Origin: Rickettsiales bacterium
GTDB lineage: Bacteria; Pseudomonadota; Alphaproteobacteria; TMED109; TMED131
DNA: 16,599 nt
Direction: 5' to 3'
Assembly (NCBI GenBank): GCA_002690625.1
Contig: NZFJ01000024.1
Span: forward strand, 1-16,599
Below are positions 16,599 to 16,599 of this stretch, piece by piece. The position numbers and the translations under genes were made by a program. The notes beneath the pieces were generated by a model, which was not told where the DNA came from, ran no database searches, and saw only the letters and a list, made by a program, of their open reading frames with translations. How positions within the stretch are numbered: position 1 is the stretch's first letter; every line of letters starts with the position of its first letter.

Positions 16599-16599
16599 A

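Noticed and set aside
1..16599. CRISPR arrays, insertion sequences, tRNA or rRNA genes
   Set aside because: No spaced direct repeats, transposase motifs, terminal inverted repeats or cloverleaf-like sequences were seen; gaps between genes are too short for most of these.

Overview
The window is a gene-dense, strongly AT-rich piece of a bacterial chromosome. The order corC-lnt-metK-trmB-nusA-infB-rbfA-truB-rpsO-pnp, an Irr-type Fur regulator, an SH3-domain protein of alphaproteobacterial type, very short spacers and many gene overlaps all point to a streamlined, low-GC alphaproteobacterium, most likely a free-living marine lineage of the SAR11 / HIMB59 kind. The exact lineage is inference.

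Region 1 (1-3830, + strand) is a tight run: the 3' end of corC, then lnt (lipoprotein maturation), metK (AdoMet synthesis) and trmB (an AdoMet-dependent tRNA methyltransferase). The conserved N-termini of both lnt and trmB lie upstream of any ATG, GTG or TTG. Both are best explained by a start at ATT (or the adjoining ATA) that overlaps the stop codon of the previous gene by one base and is served by a well-placed Shine-Dalgarno sequence.

Region 2 (3831-13503, + strand) begins with a probable promoter in a 153-base gap. It continues as the translation/RNA operon nusA-infB-rbfA-truB-rpsO-pnp and runs on, without an obvious break, into a nitronate-monooxygenase-like flavoprotein with a C-terminal cysteine set and then irr, the iron/heme regulator. 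rimP, usually just before nusA, is not there; nor is the ylxR-like gene often found between nusA and infB.

Region 3 (13504-16198, + strand) starts with a near-perfect Irr-box palindrome touching the irr stop codon. It then carries a rubredoxin-less rubrerythrin, a perfect 12-bp stem-loop, a two-[4Fe-4S]/CCG-domain protein, an unrecognised 40-codon gene joined by a GTGA overlap, and a DUF3501 protein. This looks like an iron-controlled peroxide/redox module in which the Fe-S protein could feed electrons to rubrerythrin (inference).

Region 4 (16191-16598, - strand) is the 3' part of a convergent double-SH3 protein whose end overlaps the DUF3501 gene by 8 bases. I found no tRNA, rRNA, mobile element or CRISPR array. 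No stretch longer than about 155 bases lacks a gene.
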